Positions 62,065 to 64,000 of a stretch of DNA of 64,000 nt are shown here, in pieces; the first letter of the stretch is position 1; every line of letters begins with the position of its first letter. The stretch spans positions 2,359,501 to 2,423,500 of the forward strand of contig NZ_CP011770.1 in NCBI RefSeq assembly GCF_001028705.1. The letters are read 5' to 3'. Source of the stretch: Croceicoccus naphthovorans (lineage in GTDB: Bacteria > Pseudomonadota > Alphaproteobacteria > Sphingomonadales > Sphingomonadaceae). The notes beneath the pieces were generated by a model. That model was given only the letters and a program-made list of their open reading frames with translations, was not told the DNA's origin and ran no database searches. A program made the translations under genes and the position numbers.

Positions 62065-62670
62065 CTAGTCCGCCTTGTGCCCCTGCGCAACCCGTCGCCG
62101 CAGCGCGATGCCATAGATGATCAGCGCGGTGCCTGCGAAGAAGAACCACTGCATGGCATAGGCGAAGTGGTTGTTGGGTATGTCGCGCGGATCGGGGGCG
62201 GCATTCGCCTCCAGCCCGGCGAGCGGCGGATCGGCCACAAGGCGCAGCGAATCGCCATAGGGTGCGATGCGGCCCTTGGCGCTGCCGCCACTGAACGTGA
62301 TTGGCTCGGGACTGCGGCTCCACCCCAACTGGATCGCCGCCGGATCGGCATTTGGTGTCATGCAGGAAACGATGTGCACCCAGCCCGATTCCCCCTCTGC
62401 GTTACGTCCGGCGATCCCGTTCAATTTCACATCGGTTGCGCATGTGACCGAGGAGCGGCGAAAGTACGCCGTTTCAAAACGGTCAGCATCGGTCGGCCAT
62501 GCGATGGGCGTGTCGTTATCCAGCGCCGCGGCGTACTGCGTCAGCAACGCCTCTTTCCAGTGCAGCCGTTGCAATTGCCACACGCCCAGCCCGATCATCG
62601 TCGCAACCGCAGCGATGACCACGATGGTCGCGACCACGGGAATCCGGCGTTTCGCCTGAATGGTGCTCAC
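62065..62670 (-). CDS. SURF1 family protein (cytochrome oxidase assembly)
   Basis: An inner-membrane assembly factor for the aa3 cytochrome c oxidase. The 201-residue protein has an N-terminal membrane helix (VVATIVVIAAVATMIGLGVWQL) and a C-terminal one (FAYAMQWFFFAGTALIIYGIAL). Between them WVHIVSCMTPN and the PNNHFAYAMQW ending are SURF1 features. It overlaps the DUF983 gene by 4 bp and sits in the ctaE operon, as expected. thrC follows. Confidence 0.92.
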   Translation of the reverse strand: MSTIQAKRRIPVVATIVVIAAVATMIGLGVWQLQRLHWKEALLTQYAAALDNDTPIAWPTDADRFETAYFRRSSVTCATDVKLNGIAGRNAEGESGWVHIVSCMTPNADPAAIQLGWSRSPEPITFSGGSAKGRIAPYGDSLRLVADPPLAGLEANAAPDPRDIPNNHFAYAMQWFFFAGTALIIYGIALRRRVAQGHKAD

Positions 62671-63110
62671 TGGTCGGCGCGGGGATCGTCGCGGCGCGTG
62701 CCGTCGGTTTCCAGGCTGCCCGCCTCATAGGCATCGCGCCGGTATTCGACGATCAGCAGAGCGCCCTTGGCGATGCGCAGGCCGTATACGACCATCGCCG
62801 CGGTCAGCGGCACCCAGATAAGGGCATGAACCCAGAAAGGCGGATGCACCGCCTGATCGAACAGGATCGCAAAAAGCGCCAGCACCGCACCGATGGCCAG
62901 CGTCAGGAATGCCGCCGGACCGTCACCGACGTTGAACCGCGCATAGTTCAGACCGCATTGGCCGCACTTGTCGGCGAAGTTGACCAACCCTGCGAACATC
63001 GTGCGAGAGCCGCAGCGCGGGCATTTCCCTAGCGCAGCGGCCTTCATTACCGAGGCGGCGGCGGGCACCTCTGGCAGGCCCCCGCCTTCCCTTTCCGGCG
63101 TATCGCTCAT
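62667..63110 (-). CDS. DUF983 family membrane protein
   Basis: A 147-residue protein with a zinc ribbon (KCPRCGSRTMF and DKCGQCGLNYARF) and two membrane segments (FLTLAIGAVLALFAILF and WVHALIWVPLTAAMVVYG). This is the DUF983 layout typical of ctaE operons in alphaproteobacteria. I chose the ATG at 63110; a TTG lies at 63113. It is between ctaE and SURF1, so a role in oxidase assembly is inferred. Confidence 0.9.
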   Translation of the reverse strand: MSDTPEREGGGLPEVPAAASVMKAAALGKCPRCGSRTMFAGLVNFADKCGQCGLNYARFNVGDGPAAFLTLAIGAVLALFAILFDQAVHPPFWVHALIWVPLTAAMVVYGLRIAKGALLIVEYRRDAYEAGSLETDGTRRDDPRADQ

Positions 63111-63125
63111 CAATGTCCAGACATC

Positions 63126-63947
63126 TTAGTGGATGGGGGCACCCGCGCTGCCCCAGATGTAGATCGAGACGAAGAGGAACAACCACACGACGTCGACGAA
63201 ATGCCAGTACCAGGCCGAAGCCTCGAAACCGAAGTGCTGCTTCGGCGTGAAGTCGCCCTTGTAGGTGCGGATCAGGCACACGATCAGCATGATCGTACCG
63301 ACGATGACGTGGAAACCGTGGAAGCCGGTCGCCATGTAGAATGCCGAGCCATAGGTGTTCTCACCAAAGGGGAACGGCGCGTGGATATATTCGTAAGCCT
63401 GGATCGAGCTGAACAGCAGGCCCAGCAGGATCGTCGCCCAAAGGCCCTTCTTCAGGCCGTCGCGATCCCCGTGGATCAGCGAGTGGTGCGCCCACGTAAC
63501 CGTTGTGCCCGAGCAGAGCAGGATCAGCGTGTTGAGCAGCGGCAGGTCCCACGGATCCATGACCGCTTCGATCGCCTTGGGCGGGAACTGCCCGCCGACA
63601 ACTTCGGAAATGGCCGAAGGGAACAGCGAGAAATCGAAGAAAGCCCAAAACCAGCCGACAAAGAACATCACTTCCGAAGCGATGAACAGGATCATGCCGT
63701 ACCGCTGGTGCAGCTGCACCACCGGGGTGTGATCGCCCGCACGCGCTTCCTTGATGATGTTCGAGAACCAGCTGAACATCGAGATCAGCACGCCAAGCAG
63801 ACCCGCGATCAACAGGTATGTGCCGAACGGATAGTCGTGCATGTACAGCGCAAGACCAGAGGTCATCACCAGCGCCGAAAGCGACGTGATGAACGGCCAG
63901 GGATCGGTCGGCAGAATGTGATAATCGTGGTTCTTCGCACCGGCCAT
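63126..63947 (-). CDS. ctaE: cytochrome c oxidase subunit III
   Basis: A core subunit of the aa3-type oxidase in the inner membrane. The 273-residue protein has seven hydrophobic segments. It starts MAGAKNHDYHILPTDPWPF and includes RAGDHTPVVQLHQRYGMILFIASEVMFFVGWFWAFF and YMATGFHGFHVIVGTIMLIVC, subunit III signatures. It ends ...VDVVWLFLFVSIYIWG. It is first in the minus-strand run here, but ctaC, ctaD and ctaB are expected further upstream, beyond the right edge. Confidence 0.96.
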   Translation of the reverse strand: MAGAKNHDYHILPTDPWPFITSLSALVMTSGLALYMHDYPFGTYLLIAGLLGVLISMFSWFSNIIKEARAGDHTPVVQLHQRYGMILFIASEVMFFVGWFWAFFDFSLFPSAISEVVGGQFPPKAIEAVMDPWDLPLLNTLILLCSGTTVTWAHHSLIHGDRDGLKKGLWATILLGLLFSSIQAYEYIHAPFPFGENTYGSAFYMATGFHGFHVIVGTIMLIVCLIRTYKGDFTPKQHFGFEASAWYWHFVDVVWLFLFVSIYIWGSAGAPIH

Positions 63948-63982
63948 CGGTCTTGGTCCCCTGAAAGTCAGCCTTGTTGCAA

Positions 63983-64000
63983 CGGGGTCTGGACGCCCCG
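63983..64000 (-). other. hairpin upstream of ctaE at the window edge
   Basis: CGGGG at 63983-63987 and CCCCG at 63996-64000 can pair around TCTGGACG. It lies about 36 bp before the ctaE start and is cut by the window end. It could be the terminator of the next upstream gene or part of the ctaE leader. I cannot tell which. Confidence 0.3.

Overview
GC-rich chromosomal DNA from an alphaproteobacterium, most likely a sphingomonad (Sphingomonadales, Erythrobacteraceae-like). This is inferred from gene content and order, not from a marker gene: a MucR/Ros zinc-finger regulator, DUF1489, class II DAHP synthase, the mutY/dciA/DsbA/smc block, ctaE-DUF983-SURF1-thrC, and the miaB-phoH-ybeY-corC neighbourhood. 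Coding density is very high and no gene-free stretch exceeds 300 bases. I see no insertion sequence, prophage, CRISPR array, tRNA, rRNA or secondary-metabolite cluster. This is ordinary core genome with small structural oddities at gene junctions.

Layout. 1-2.8 kb (minus): a partial membrane protein, then fabG and fabD (fatty acid synthesis) and an LD-carboxypeptidase. 2.9-5.8 kb (plus): an Mpl/MurC-type ligase divergent from that carboxypeptidase, then rpsF-rpsR-rplI closed by a strong terminator. 5.8-7.3 kb (minus): a His/Met-rich beta-barrel and a DUF2946 protein, probably copper related. 7.6-17.7 kb: amn (plus), then minus-strand genes for an alpha/beta hydrolase, asd, egtD, egtB, class II DAHP synthase and a large periplasmic M16 protease. 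17.8-28.1 kb (plus): a NifU-like protein, tsaB-rimI, mucR, fur, an acyltransferase, an unrecognised Cys-rich protein, miaB, a META-type lipoprotein, phoH, ybeY, corC and a LysR regulator.

28-40 kb: a lipoprotein lipase and ppiB (minus), mgtE and DUF1489 (plus), nudC and mutY (minus), then dciA, two DsbA-like proteins and smc (plus), and ubiA (minus). 40-45.5 kb: a methyltransferase, rsmE and gshA (plus) face bamB and a YfgM-like protein (minus) across a palindromic element. 45.6-55.6 kb: a glycosyltransferase, an alpha/beta hydrolase, selO, an astD-like dehydrogenase, rarD, a dihydroorotase homologue, ygfZ, a TetR regulator divergent from a predicted metal-dependent hydrolase, and a small GNAT-like gene. 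55.8-64 kb: rplU-rpmA, a small lipoprotein, and a long minus-strand run reading ctaE, DUF983, SURF1, thrC, rRNA methyltransferase-like, folB, truncated SDR-like, moaA, moaD, moaE.

The most interesting observations are small. Two five-codon micro-ORFs built from a 14-nt repeat link phoH to ybeY through three consecutive ATGA overlaps. Two palindromic elements at convergent junctions supply the stop codons of flanking genes. A cluster of DnaA-box-like sites lies upstream of mgtE. A TetR-type palindrome covers the regulator's own start codon. The dihydroorotase homologue lacks one metal-ligand His. A half-length SDR-like protein is translationally coupled to folB.
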